Assembly: GCF_000373645.1 (NCBI RefSeq)
Contig: NZ_KB892089.1
Span: 186,001-250,000, forward strand
Origin: Streptomyces sp. ATexAB-D23
GTDB lineage: Bacteria > Actinomycetota > Actinomycetes > Streptomycetales > Streptomycetaceae
Length of the DNA stretch: 64,000 bases
Direction of reading: 5' to 3'
The notes beneath the pieces are model-generated. The model was given only the letters and a program-made list of their open reading frames with translations, was not told the DNA's origin and made no database searches. Numbering within the stretch: the stretch's first letter is position 1; each line of letters begins with the position of its first letter. Below, one piece after another: positions 8,030 through 16,438 of this stretch. Made by a program: the position numbers and the translations under genes.

Positions 8030-8797
8030 ATGACCATCCGTAATCGCAGCGTTCTCGTGGCCATCGGGGGCACCGCTCTGCTCGTCGGGGCGCTCACTGG
8101 GTGCGGGAGCACGGATGTGGAGGACGCGCCCGTTGAGCACAAGTCGTTCGCGTACGGCGGGAAGGCGCTGACCATCGACGCGGAGAACTCCACCGTGGTC
8201 GTCGTCCCCGCCGATGTGGACGAGGTCGAGGTGACCCGGCAGGTCGACGGCTGGGCCGTGCTCGGCAGCGGGCCGGACCCCGTGTGGAAGCTGGAGGGGG
8301 ACACCCTCACGCTCCGGGTGAAGTGCAAGGCCATGATCAGCAACTGCGAGGGGCGGCACGAGGTGAAGGTGCCCCGGGGGCTCGCGCTCACCGTGGATGC
8401 CGACAACGGCAAGGTCACCGCCTCCAAGTTCACCACGCCGCTCAAGCTCTACTCGGACAACGGTGGGGTCGTCGTACGGGACGTCAGCGGGCCCCTGGAG
8501 CTGAAGAGCGACAACGGGTCCGTCCTGGCCGAGCGAATCTCGTCCGCGTCCGTGATCGCCCGGTCGGACAACGGGTCCGTGAAGCTCGGCCTCAGCAAGG
8601 TGCCGGATCTCGTGGACACCGTCAGTGACAACGGGCGTATCACCATCGACCTTCCCGCAGGCAAGACCCGGTACGCCGTGTCCGCGTCGGCCGACAACGG
8701 GCACGTCTCCGTGGATGTGCCTCGGAGTGACGACAGCGCGCATGTCGTGAAGGCCCACAGCGACAACGGGGGTGTCTCCGTCCGGCACGCGGACTGA
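8030..8797 (+). CDS. DUF4097 beta-repeat lipoprotein
   Basis: The 255-residue product starts with a lipoprotein signal (lipobox LTGC, Cys25). The rest is a beta-helix-like array in which DNG or SDNG recurs every 15-22 residues (DADNGKVTA, YSDNGGVVV, KSDNGSVLA, RSDNGSVKL, VSDNGRITI, ADNGHVSV, HSDNGGVSV). This is the DUF4097/DUF4098 adhesin-like repeat, thought to form a stacked beta solenoid. It would be attached outside the membrane; its role is unknown. The ATG at 8030 has AGGGGGA upstream. It is followed by the coiled-coil gene in the same direction, but 236 bases apart. Confidence 0.86.
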   Translation: MTIRNRSVLVAIGGTALLVGALTGCGSTDVEDAPVEHKSFAYGGKALTIDAENSTVVVVPADVDEVEVTRQVDGWAVLGSGPDPVWKLEGDTLTLRVKCKAMISNCEGRHEVKVPRGLALTVDADNGKVTASKFTTPLKLYSDNGGVVVRDVSGPLELKSDNGSVLAERISSASVIARSDNGSVKLGLSKVPDLVDTVSDNGRITIDLPAGKTRYAVSASADNGHVSVDVPRSDDSAHVVKAHSDNGGVSVRHAD

Positions 8798-9033
8798 CCT
8801 CCCCACGCGGACAGCCCCCGCGCGGACAGCCGCCGCACCGCACGACGCCACGTCCGCCACGTCTGTCACGCCCGTTACGTCTGTCACGCCCGTCACGCCA
8901 CCGCGCCACGTCACACGCCACCGCCCCGCAACACCGAGTCACCGCGCCCGGCGCGAACCAACCGGCCCGTGTGTTCGTTATTACCGGGTGGGAGAATGTA
9001 CCGGGGCAAGGCGAAACGGCACGGGAGAGGCAT

Positions 9034-10497
9034 GTGACGGCAACACACACGCAGCCGCAGGCGAGAGCGGGCGGGAGGGGTGTGAGTTCCGTCGCCGGAG
9101 CGCCCGGAGCGATCGGGATGCCCGGAGCGATCGGGGCGTACGCGGGGCGCGGGCGGCGCCGTTCGCTCGGGCGCGACGTACGTGACGTGTGTCTCCTCGT
9201 CCTCGCCCCGCTCCCCCTCCTCGCCGCCGCTCTTCCCCTCGCCGTCAACGGCGGGGGTACGCGGCGTTGGTTCGGAGGGCGTGGGGAAGGGCAGCGGGCC
9301 GAGGCGCAGGCGGCCAAGGATGCCGCCGCCGAGGCCTTCTACGAGCTCGACACCGCGCAGCGCGACCTGAAGATCTCCATCGAGACGATCACCGCGGTGG
9401 ACAGCTCGCCCGCCGCCCGCAAGGCCGTCGACGACTTCGCCGCGCTCGGACAGCGCATCGACGAGGCCAGCCACGCCTACATCACCGCCGTCGACGCCCA
9501 CGACCTCGACCGGGACGATCTCGACCCGTCCGTCGCTTCCCGGGCCCGGACCGAGCTGTCCTCCGCCAAGGACCAGCTGGTGCGCGTCAAGGGCGACCTG
9601 GAGCGGTTCGCCGCCGGGCTCGGGCCCCTGCTCGGGAGCGCCGAGACCCAGCTCGCCCGGCTCGCCCCGGCCGTCGAGCGGGCGCGACAGGCGCTCCTCG
9701 CCGCGAGCAACGCGCTCGACGCGGTGCGGGCGTCCGGGCTGCGCGCCGATGATCTCGCCGCCCGGCTCGCCGCCCTGGGCCCCGAGCTGACCAAGCTCAA
9801 TCAGGGAGCCGGGCGCCACGGTGTGCCCGAGACCCTTCAGCGTGCCGACCGGGTGCTGCGCGACGCCGAGGCCGTACGGGCGGAGGCCGAGAAGCTGCCC
9901 GAGCGGGCCGCCGAGATCGATCGCCGGCTGGTGTCCCTGCGGACCAGGGCCCAGGCGCTGACCACCCGGTCCGCGTCCGTCGAGCCCGTGCTGAGTGAGC
10001 TGCGGCGGCGGTTCTCCGCCGCGTGCTGGCAGGACCTCCAGCCGGTTCCCGAGCAGGCGGCCGTCAATGTGCGCCGGGCCGAGGAGAAGCTCAAGGAGGC
10101 CGCCCGTGCCCGCGAGGAGCAGCGCTGGGCCGACGCCACCTCACGGCTGAGCACGGTGCGCGCCCTGCTCAACGCCACGGACGAGGCGGTATCCGCCGCC
10201 GGTGACCGGCTGCACCGGCTCGACCTCGTGGCCAAGGACCCGCAGCAGGAGATCCAGCGGACCCGGTTCGCGATCCGTGACGCCCAGCGGCTGGCCATGG
10301 CCGGGCGCCACACCCCCGAGCCGCGCCATGCCCGCCCGCTGGACGACGCGGTGGCCCGCCTCGACCAGGCCATCACGGCTCTTGAGGGCCGCCATCCCGA
10401 CTACTGGCACTTCCTCACGGTGACGGAGGGCCTGCGGCAGACCGCCGCCGACGTCGTCGCCGAGATCCGCGAAGAACGCGGGGCCGGAGCCAACTGA
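9034..10497 (+). CDS. Membrane-anchored coiled-coil protein
   Basis: From the GTG at 9034, preceded by GGGAGAGG at good spacing, the product has 487 residues. A basic N-terminal tail is followed by a hydrophobic segment near residues 50-71 (VCLLVLAPLPLLAAALPLAV). The remaining 400 residues are Ala/Arg/Glu/Leu-rich with heptad patterns and few glycines, consistent with long helical coiled coils. No enzyme motif is visible. Similar proteins are conserved in Streptomyces without assigned function; a structural or phage-shock-like role can only be guessed. Confidence 0.72.
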   Translation: MTATHTQPQARAGGRGVSSVAGAPGAIGMPGAIGAYAGRGRRRSLGRDVRDVCLLVLAPLPLLAAALPLAVNGGGTRRWFGGRGEGQRAEAQAAKDAAAEAFYELDTAQRDLKISIETITAVDSSPAARKAVDDFAALGQRIDEASHAYITAVDAHDLDRDDLDPSVASRARTELSSAKDQLVRVKGDLERFAAGLGPLLGSAETQLARLAPAVERARQALLAASNALDAVRASGLRADDLAARLAALGPELTKLNQGAGRHGVPETLQRADRVLRDAEAVRAEAEKLPERAAEIDRRLVSLRTRAQALTTRSASVEPVLSELRRRFSAACWQDLQPVPEQAAVNVRRAEEKLKEAARAREEQRWADATSRLSTVRALLNATDEAVSAAGDRLHRLDLVAKDPQQEIQRTRFAIRDAQRLAMAGRHTPEPRHARPLDDAVARLDQAITALEGRHPDYWHFLTVTEGLRQTAADVVAEIREERGAGAN

Positions 10498-10526
10498 CTT
10501 CGGCCCGCTGCGGATAGCCTGGGCCC

Positions 10527-10742
10527 ATGCCTCGTTACGAGTACCGCTGCCGCTCCTGCGGAGACACCTTCGAACTCAGCCGGCCCATGGCCGAGTCCGC
10601 CGACCCCGCCTCCTGCCCGGCCGGGCACGAGGACACCGTGAAGCTGCTCTCCACGGTCGCCGTGGGCGGATCGGGCAGTTCCGGTCCCGCGCCCTCGGCC
10701 GGCGGTGGCGGCGGCTGCTGCGGCGGGGGTTGCTGCGGCTGA
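10527..10742 (+). CDS. FmdB-family zinc ribbon protein
   Basis: The 71-residue protein begins MPRYEYRCRSCGDTFE, the FmdB/CxxC_CXXC_SSSS signature, with a second half-site C-x4-H. The C-terminus is a glycine- and cysteine-rich tail (GGGGGCCGGGCCG). Such proteins bind zinc; some act as small regulatory proteins, mostly of unknown role. It follows the coiled-coil gene by 29 bases in the same direction and may share its transcript. The CCGGGCC tail is a common actinobacterial feature of this family. Confidence 0.85.
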   Translation: MPRYEYRCRSCGDTFELSRPMAESADPASCPAGHEDTVKLLSTVAVGGSGSSGPAPSAGGGGGCCGGGCCG

Positions 10743-10858
10743 TCCAGGGCTGGCTGGTGCGGCTGATGCTGATCCAGGACCGCTGCGGCTGGTCCGGCCG
10801 CCCGGCCGGACCCGCCGCCCGGCTGATCCGGCCGCCCGGGGGCCCGCCCTCCCGGCGG

Positions 10859-11518
10859 CTACCGCTTGCGCGACAGTGTCAGGCCGTCCGCGACCGTCAG
10901 CAGCACGCTGTCCATGCGCGGGTCGGCCGACACGTGGTCGTTGAAGTCCTGGATGTCCTTCGCCGCGCCCGTGGCGTGCGGGTCGGTCACCCGGCCGTGG
11001 AACAGCACGTTGTCCGTGGCGATGACGCCGCCCTGCCGCAGCCGGGGCACCAGTTCCTCCCAGTACGCGATGTAGCCGCTCTTGTCCGCGTCCAGGTAGG
11101 CGAAGTCGATGTGGGGTTCCCGCGGCATCGCGCGCAGGGTGTCCAGGGCGGGTGCGATGCGCAGGTCGATGCGGTCGGCGACGCCTGCCTTCTCCCACGC
11201 CGCACGGCCGTACGCCGTCCACTCCTCCGAGATGTCGCAGGCGATCAGCCGGCCGTCGGCGGGCAGCGCCCGGGCCATCGCCAGGGCGGAGAAGCCGGTG
11301 AAGGTGCCGACTTCCACGATGTGCCGGGCGCCGGTCAGCCGGACGAGGAAGGCGAGCAGCGGGCCCTGTTCCTCGGCGGACTGCATGCCGGCCCGGTCGG
11401 GCAGCTCGGCGTAGGTGGTCTCCACGAGTTCGCGCTGTACGGCGTCGAGCGGCGGGTTGTGCGCCAGCATGTACGCGTACAGCTCGTCCGTGATCTTGGT
11501 TTCGTTTCCCTTGGTCAT
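10859..11518 (-). CDS. SAM-dependent O-methyltransferase (caffeoyl-CoA OMT-like)
   Basis: The 219-residue protein matches Methyltransf_3: helix-rich start, HIVEVGTFTGFSALAMA (motif I, about 65-81), acidic LIACDISEEW (about 91-100), and FAYLDADKSGYIAYWEE (about 139-155) with the Asp/Asp-Lys metal site. Homologues methylate catechol-type hydroxyls with Mg2+ and act in the cytoplasm. The natural substrate is unknown. The ATG at 11518 fits the usual family length. It converges on the FmdB gene. Confidence 0.88.
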   Translation of the reverse strand: MTKGNETKITDELYAYMLAHNPPLDAVQRELVETTYAELPDRAGMQSAEEQGPLLAFLVRLTGARHIVEVGTFTGFSALAMARALPADGRLIACDISEEWTAYGRAAWEKAGVADRIDLRIAPALDTLRAMPREPHIDFAYLDADKSGYIAYWEELVPRLRQGGVIATDNVLFHGRVTDPHATGAAKDIQDFNDHVSADPRMDSVLLTVADGLTLSRKR

Positions 11519-11647
11519 CGCAGTACTCCCTGGTCGGCCGCGTGTCCCCCCGGCGGGCGGGAACGGCGTGACTGTAGTCGTCAGTCGTCCGCCCCTGCCC
11601 GGACACGCGCGTTTCCACGGCGCGTCGCAAGGGGACCCGCTCCTACG

Positions 11648-12472
11648 TCACCGGCGTGCCGCCCGCACGAAGCGGCGCAGGATCTCCTCGCCCGCGGCGA
11701 CGCCGCGCTCAGCGGTCACCTCGATGTGCGGGGCGCTCCAGTCGGCGTCGGCGAGTTCGCCGTGGGCGGGGCGCCAGCCCCGGTCGGCGGCGAGCAGCAG
11801 GTCGGCGTCCAGGAGTGAGTCGCCGGCGGCGAGGGTGAGGGTGGCCCCGGTGCGGCGGGCGACCTCGCGCATGGCGGCGCTCTTGGTGAGCGGGCGCGGT
11901 ACCGCGTAGATCTTGCGGCCCTGGAGCGATACGGCCCAGCCGCGCGGCTCCGTCCAGGCGGCGAGTTCCTTCATCCAGTCCGGGGGGAGTTCGGCGCGGT
12001 CCACGACGAGGTAGGCGAACAGGTCTTCGGCGACCCGCTCCTTGAGCAGCCACGCGGGGTCGGCGGCGGAGACGAGATGGGCGCGGACCTCGGTGAGCGA
12101 GGCGCACTCGTCGGAGAGCCGGCGGGCCACCGTCCGCTGCCAGTCCCGGTCGGACTCGCCGTTCACCAGGATGTGGCCGCCGTTGGCGCAGATCGCGAAC
12201 TCGGCGGGGGCGCCCGGGAGATGGATGCGGTGGTACTGCTCGCGGGTGCGGGTCGTGGTCGGCACGAAGACGGTGGACGCGGCGCCGGTCAGGTCGGCGA
12301 GCAGCCCGGCGGCCGTCTCGGTGAGGTACGAGAGGGGCTTGTGGTCGTACACCTCGACGCACAGCAGCCGGGGCGCCTGCGCATCGTCCATGGTGAGCTG
12401 GAGGGCCGCCGCGGAGTAGATGAGGGTGCGGTCGAGGTCGCTGGCGATCAGGGTCACCGGGGAGGCGGTCAC
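11648..12472 (-). CDS. HAD-superfamily phosphatase of Ter locus
   Basis: The 274-residue protein begins LIASDLDRTLIYS (HAD motif I, DLDRT), then ICANGGHILVNG (motif II area), a KSAAMREVAR lysine segment (motif III) and LAAGDSLLDADLLLAA (motif IV). This is the Cof-type HAD hydrolase fold, which removes phosphate from small molecules. The GTG start at 12472 overlaps the stop of the upstream gene by four bases (GTGA), so the two are translationally coupled. HAD phosphatases accompany phosphoribosyltransferase and citrate-lyase-like genes in Ter systems, where they are predicted to finish a nucleoside-like metabolite. Confidence 0.85.
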   Translation of the reverse strand: MTASPVTLIASDLDRTLIYSAAALQLTMDDAQAPRLLCVEVYDHKPLSYLTETAAGLLADLTGAASTVFVPTTTRTREQYHRIHLPGAPAEFAICANGGHILVNGESDRDWQRTVARRLSDECASLTEVRAHLVSAADPAWLLKERVAEDLFAYLVVDRAELPPDWMKELAAWTEPRGWAVSLQGRKIYAVPRPLTKSAAMREVARRTGATLTLAAGDSLLDADLLLAADRGWRPAHGELADADWSAPHIEVTAERGVAAGEEILRRFVRAARR

Positions 12473-15057
12473 GCGGACTCCACCGCCTTGCCGTCGGCGC
12501 CGGTCGCCCCGCGCGTGTACTTGGGGTGGATCAGCCCGACGCAGGTGTACGGGAGCGAGTCGACCTCCTCGACGGGGACGCCGCGCTGCTCGGCCAGCAG
12601 CCTGATGTGCTCCAGGTCCGGGCCGGCGCCGCGCCGGGCGAGGATCTTCCACGGGACGCGGCGCAGCAGGACGCGGGTCGTCTCGCCGACGCCGGGCTTG
12701 ACGAGGTTGACGTCGTGGATGCCGTACTCCTCGCTGATGCGTTCCACCGCGGCCCAGCCCTCCCAGGTCGGGGCCCGGTCCGCGGCCGGCAGCTCCTTCA
12801 CCTCGGCGTCCACGGCGCCGGCGACCTCGTCGAAGCGCTCGGTGACCGTGTCGAGAAAGAGGCCGGAGACGTCGGAGCCGGTCAGGTCGCGGTAGAACTT
12901 CGCTCCGTGGAAGTCGTGCGGCCCGACCAGGTCGGCGCGCAGGACGGTGCGGGAGATGAGCCCGGAGACCGTGGAGTTGAGGCAGGCGGAGGGGATGAGG
13001 AAGTCCTCGCGGGTGCCGTACGTACGCACACAGCCGCCCGGGTCGGCCAGCACCGCGATTTCCGGGTTGAAGCCCTTGACCCCTTCGGACTCCTCGAACT
13101 CGGTGATCGCGGCGGCCAGTTCGCGGGTGATCGCGCCCTTGCCGGTCCAGCCGTCGACGAACACGACGTCGGCCGGGTCGTGGTGGGCGGCCAGCCAGCG
13201 CAGGGCGTTGGCGTCGATGCCGCGTCCACGCACGATGGAGACGGCGTAGTGCGGCAGGTCGATGCCGTGCCGCACCCGGGCCCAGCGGCGCATCAGCACG
13301 CCGACCGGCGTACCGGCCCGCGCGAGCGAGACGAGCACCGGGCGCGGGCCGCGCTCGGCGAGGACCGTCTCGGTGACCGTGCCCACGGCGCGGGCGATCC
13401 GGGCGGCCGAGAGGTCCAGGGCGGTCTTGAACAGCTCCTGGTACTGGGCGGACGGCTGGTACTCGACGGGCAGCGACTCCGCGTAGTGCGCTCCCCCGCT
13501 CTGTATCGCTTCCTCGCGCTCCTCCGTGGGTGCTTCGAGGCGGGTGTCCGAGAGGTCCTGGAGCAGCCAGCCGACCTCGTCCGGCGCGTACGAGGAGAAG
13601 GCGGGGCCGCGAAGGGGCTCGGGCAGCAGCATGTGGGGGTCTTCCTGCCGTTCGGAGGCGGGCGGGAGTGCGGCGGCGGGCGCCTGCGGTACGTACGACG
13701 GGATCACCGCGAGCAGGACCTGCCCGGTGTGCGCGGCGAGCTGGTCCAGGAGGCCGCCCGGGGCGTGCAGCGCAGGGGTGTCGCCCGCCGAGTCGACCAC
13801 GGCCACCACGGCGTCGAAGCCGGCGCCCGCCACGTTGTACGCGTAGCGCTCGCCGGGTCCGTCGGCCGGGTCGTCGTGGGCCGGGAAGGCCAGCTGGGTG
13901 CGTATCGCATAGCCCGGGTCGTCCACGGCCAGGACCGGGGAGCGGGTGGTCGTGGAGTAGCGGACCTCGGCGGCGGTGCGCTCCTCCAGGGCGGTGGCCA
14001 GGCGCAGCGGGGCGTACATCAGCTCCTCGGAGCCGAGGACCAGGACGCGGCGGGGGCCGTCGCCCAGGGCCTTGGCGACGTGGTCGGCCAGGGCGGGCAG
14101 GGCGGGTTCCAAGAGGGCGCGGTGGGCCCGGGTGAAGCCGTGCCGGCCGCCGTCGGGGACGCCTGCGGGCCAGGGGAGGTCGATGCGCGTGCGGGGCGTT
14201 CGCGAGGGCGGCTGCTCGACGGGGGCCCCGGCCGCCCGCAGTGCCTCCTGCCTGGCTATCAGCTCCTGCCCCTTCGCCAGGACGTCGTCCGGGAGGCCGA
14301 CCGTGCCGGTGCTGCGGACCACCAGGTCGACCCGGGCCCCGATCTCCGCGGCGAACTCGGCGAGCCGCCCCCGGTCGGCCGGGGAGCGCATGTCGACCAG
14401 GGCCACGATGACGTACCGGTCGCGGGGGTAGCGCTCGTGCAGCGCGCGGATCGTGTTGAGGACGGTGTTGCCGGTGGAGAACTCGTCGTCCACCAGCACC
14501 AGTGCCGCGTCCGGCGAGCCGTCCGGGCCGTGCGCGTCCGCGGCCAGCAGCCGCGGGTCCCGCGGGAGCAGCAGGTGCGAGGTGGCGTGCGAGTGGGACT
14601 CCTCGAAGCCGCCCGCCCGGGGCACGCCGGGCACGGGCCTGCGGGTCGAGTGGAGGTAGGGCGCGTCGCCGAGGCCGTCGGCGACACAGTGGCCGAGGCC
14701 GGTGGCCGTCTCCGCGTATCCGAGGACGACCGCCCGCCGTGCCCCCTCGTCGCCCAGCAGGGCCCGTACCCGGCGGCCGAGGTCGAATCCGGCGGCGTAC
14801 ACCACCGAGGGGTGCTGCGGCACGTGCTTGCCGAGCACCTGGGACACGAGCAGGTGCGCCCGCTTGGGGTTGCGCCGCAGGGCGAGGCCCAGCAGCTCGC
14901 GCAGCTCCGCGTCTCCCACCAGCTCGACGCCCAGTCGCTCCGCCACCCAGCTACCCGACCACACCACGTTCGCCGTCTCTTTCCACTCGCCCGTCATACC
15001 CGGTGCCGCAGCCGGCGCCGGGGGTCCTTCTCCGATGGTCCCGCCGGCCGGGCTCAC
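12469..15057 (-). CDS. Multidomain Ter protein: PRTase-TRSP-PRTase(StiP)-PELOTA
   Basis: This 862-residue protein joins modules often split into separate genes. The first phosphoribosyltransferase-like domain has ALVLVDDEFSTGNTVLNTI (about 181-199). A TRSP domain carries its namesake motif in YSTTTRSPVLAVDD (about 368-381). A second PRTase/StiP-like domain has ADVVFVDGWTGKGAI (about 617-631) and LIPSACLNSTVSG with a conserved Cys. A C-terminal PELOTA-like RNA-binding domain spans about 780-850 (KPGVGETTRVLLRRVPWKIL). It overlaps both neighbours by four bases. Predicted role, from comparative work on Ter systems, is base transfer to make a nucleoside-like molecule. Start could be the GTG at 15057 or the internal ATG at 14997. 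Confidence 0.86.
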   Translation of the reverse strand: MSPAGGTIGEGPPAPAAAPGMTGEWKETANVVWSGSWVAERLGVELVGDAELRELLGLALRRNPKRAHLLVSQVLGKHVPQHPSVVYAAGFDLGRRVRALLGDEGARRAVVLGYAETATGLGHCVADGLGDAPYLHSTRRPVPGVPRAGGFEESHSHATSHLLLPRDPRLLAADAHGPDGSPDAALVLVDDEFSTGNTVLNTIRALHERYPRDRYVIVALVDMRSPADRGRLAEFAAEIGARVDLVVRSTGTVGLPDDVLAKGQELIARQEALRAAGAPVEQPPSRTPRTRIDLPWPAGVPDGGRHGFTRAHRALLEPALPALADHVAKALGDGPRRVLVLGSEELMYAPLRLATALEERTAAEVRYSTTTRSPVLAVDDPGYAIRTQLAFPAHDDPADGPGERYAYNVAGAGFDAVVAVVDSAGDTPALHAPGGLLDQLAAHTGQVLLAVIPSYVPQAPAAALPPASERQEDPHMLLPEPLRGPAFSSYAPDEVGWLLQDLSDTRLEAPTEEREEAIQSGGAHYAESLPVEYQPSAQYQELFKTALDLSAARIARAVGTVTETVLAERGPRPVLVSLARAGTPVGVLMRRWARVRHGIDLPHYAVSIVRGRGIDANALRWLAAHHDPADVVFVDGWTGKGAITRELAAAITEFEESEGVKGFNPEIAVLADPGGCVRTYGTREDFLIPSACLNSTVSGLISRTVLRADLVGPHDFHGAKFYRDLTGSDVSGLFLDTVTERFDEVAGAVDAEVKELPAADRAPTWEGWAAVERISEEYGIHDVNLVKPGVGETTRVLLRRVPWKILARRGAGPDLEHIRLLAEQRGVPVEEVDSLPYTCVGLIHPKYTRGATGADGKAVESA

Positions 15058-16217
15058 TCCGCGAGGCAGGCCGTCAGCAGGTCCACGAAGCCGATGTCCT
15101 CACGGGCCACGCCGAAGACCTCCGCGCGCAGCAGCGTGCGCTCGGCCCAGGCCCGGTGCGGCTTCACCTCGTTCATCTTGTTCGTGTACGCGGAGCGCAG
15201 CACCCCGCCGCCGTTGCTCTCGGGCCGCAGGATGTCCTGGGCGTCGCTGAACTGCTCGTGGCTGACCACGGACAGCGCGTGCACGGGGGCGACGTGCGAG
15301 GGGTGGATGCAGGTCTTGCCGAGCAGACCGTTGGCCCGGTCGAGCTCGATCTCGCGCAGGAGTCCGTCCAGGTCGTGCGCGATGAGCGCCGTGCGCAGTT
15401 CGTCGGCGCGGTTCTCCTGGAAGGGGCTGCGGCGCAGCTGCGGCTTGAACATGCGTTCCTGGCGGGGGAAGTACTCCCACACGGGGCCGGTGACCGTGAA
15501 GCCGGTCCCGTCGGCGCGGCCGAGGACGTTGACGACGTCGGCGATGACGTCGGCGACGATCCCTACGTCGTACGCCGTCATGTCGGGCGCTCGCCGCAGT
15601 CCGTAGGCGGAGCAGAAGTCGGTGACGCCGAGCCGCAGTGCGAGGATCCGGTCGCGGTGGGCGCCGACGGTCTCCGCGATGCCCTGGAGGGCGTCCCGGC
15701 GGGTCTCCAGGTGCAGCAGCTCGGGCGATTCGAGCACGGGCATGGCGAACAGCTGCCGTCCGGCGCATGCCTCGGCCTTGGTCAGGGCCTCCAGGAACGG
15801 CACGCCCCGCTCGCGCGTGAACTTGGGGAACACGAATCCGGACAGCAGCCGGACGGATGCCCCGAGGCGGCGCACCAGGTCCGTGATCTGCTCCGGTTCG
15901 CGGACCCGGATGAACAGCAGCGGCAGATCGGCTCCGCGTGCGTCGAGGTCGGCGAACTGCCGGACGAGGTTCTCCTCGGCCCCGGCGACCTCGCAGTCCT
16001 CGATGGAGTCCTCCAGGCACAGCACCATGGAGACGACGCCGCGCCCGGCCAGTTTGACGATGTCGTCGGCGAGGCGGGGGCGGGTGGCGGGGCTGTAGAG
16101 CGTGGCGCCCAGAGCGGCGGCGAGGAGGGTACGCGGCGAGTCCGCGTCGAACACGCAGGGCTCCTGGAAGAACAGCCCGTCCTTCGCAGCAGCTGCAATA
16201 TGCCCGAAATGACGCAT
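15054..16217 (-). CDS. HpcH/HpaI aldolase / citrate-lyase-like TIM barrel (Ter locus)
   Basis: The 387-residue protein matches the C-C bond lyase TIM-barrel family linked to Ter operons. Visible features are the substrate/metal-site strand MVLCLEDSIEDCEV (about 64-77), FVFPKFTRERG (about 127-137), AMPVLESPELL (about 157-167) and GKTCIHPSHVAPVHALS near residue 314. Enzymes of this superfamily cleave or form C-C bonds of CoA esters or keto acids with Mg2+. It is the first gene of a three-gene minus-strand operon with the PRTase fusion and the HAD phosphatase, joined by GTGA overlaps. It diverges from a TerD gene. Confidence 0.88.
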   Translation of the reverse strand: MRHFGHIAAAAKDGLFFQEPCVFDADSPRTLLAAALGATLYSPATRPRLADDIVKLAGRGVVSMVLCLEDSIEDCEVAGAEENLVRQFADLDARGADLPLLFIRVREPEQITDLVRRLGASVRLLSGFVFPKFTRERGVPFLEALTKAEACAGRQLFAMPVLESPELLHLETRRDALQGIAETVGAHRDRILALRLGVTDFCSAYGLRRAPDMTAYDVGIVADVIADVVNVLGRADGTGFTVTGPVWEYFPRQERMFKPQLRRSPFQENRADELRTALIAHDLDGLLREIELDRANGLLGKTCIHPSHVAPVHALSVVSHEQFSDAQDILRPESNGGGVLRSAYTNKMNEVKPHRAWAERTLLRAEVFGVAREDIGFVDLLTACLAE

Positions 16218-16237
16218 GCAATTCCCCCCGTACTCTC

Positions 16238-16251
16238 TGACCGATCGGACA
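16238..16251. promoter_or_regulatory. Candidate operator palindrome
   Basis: TGACCGATCGGACA is a 12-of-14 symmetric palindrome centred on GATC. It lies 21 bases from the HpcH-like gene start, in the only intergenic region that can hold both divergent Ter promoters (16218-16438). It is a plausible repressor site; no regulator is identified. Confidence 0.4.
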
Positions 16252-16438
16252 ACGTGTGGCCGGTAATAGTACGTACGAGCGGGTGTCCGCGGTTCCCTGG
16301 CCGGATGAATTCGGGGTGGCTCACCCCTTTCGCGAGGGTTTCGAAGGGGCGGGACCGGGTGATCGCCGCCTGCCGCCGGGACACGGGTCCCGACCCCCGC
16401 GTTGTCCGCACGGGCCGCCAGCAGGCAGGATGACCGGC

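Noticed and set aside
7730..8914. Minus-strand frame over the 24-bp repeat and the DUF4097 gene
   Set aside because: The eight-residue periodicity is a by-product of the noncoding repeat; the opposite strand carries a clear lipoprotein gene.
12526..15606. A 1026-residue open frame opposite the PRTase fusion
   Set aside because: Low-complexity Gly/Arg/Asp peptide; the minus-strand fusion has clear domains.
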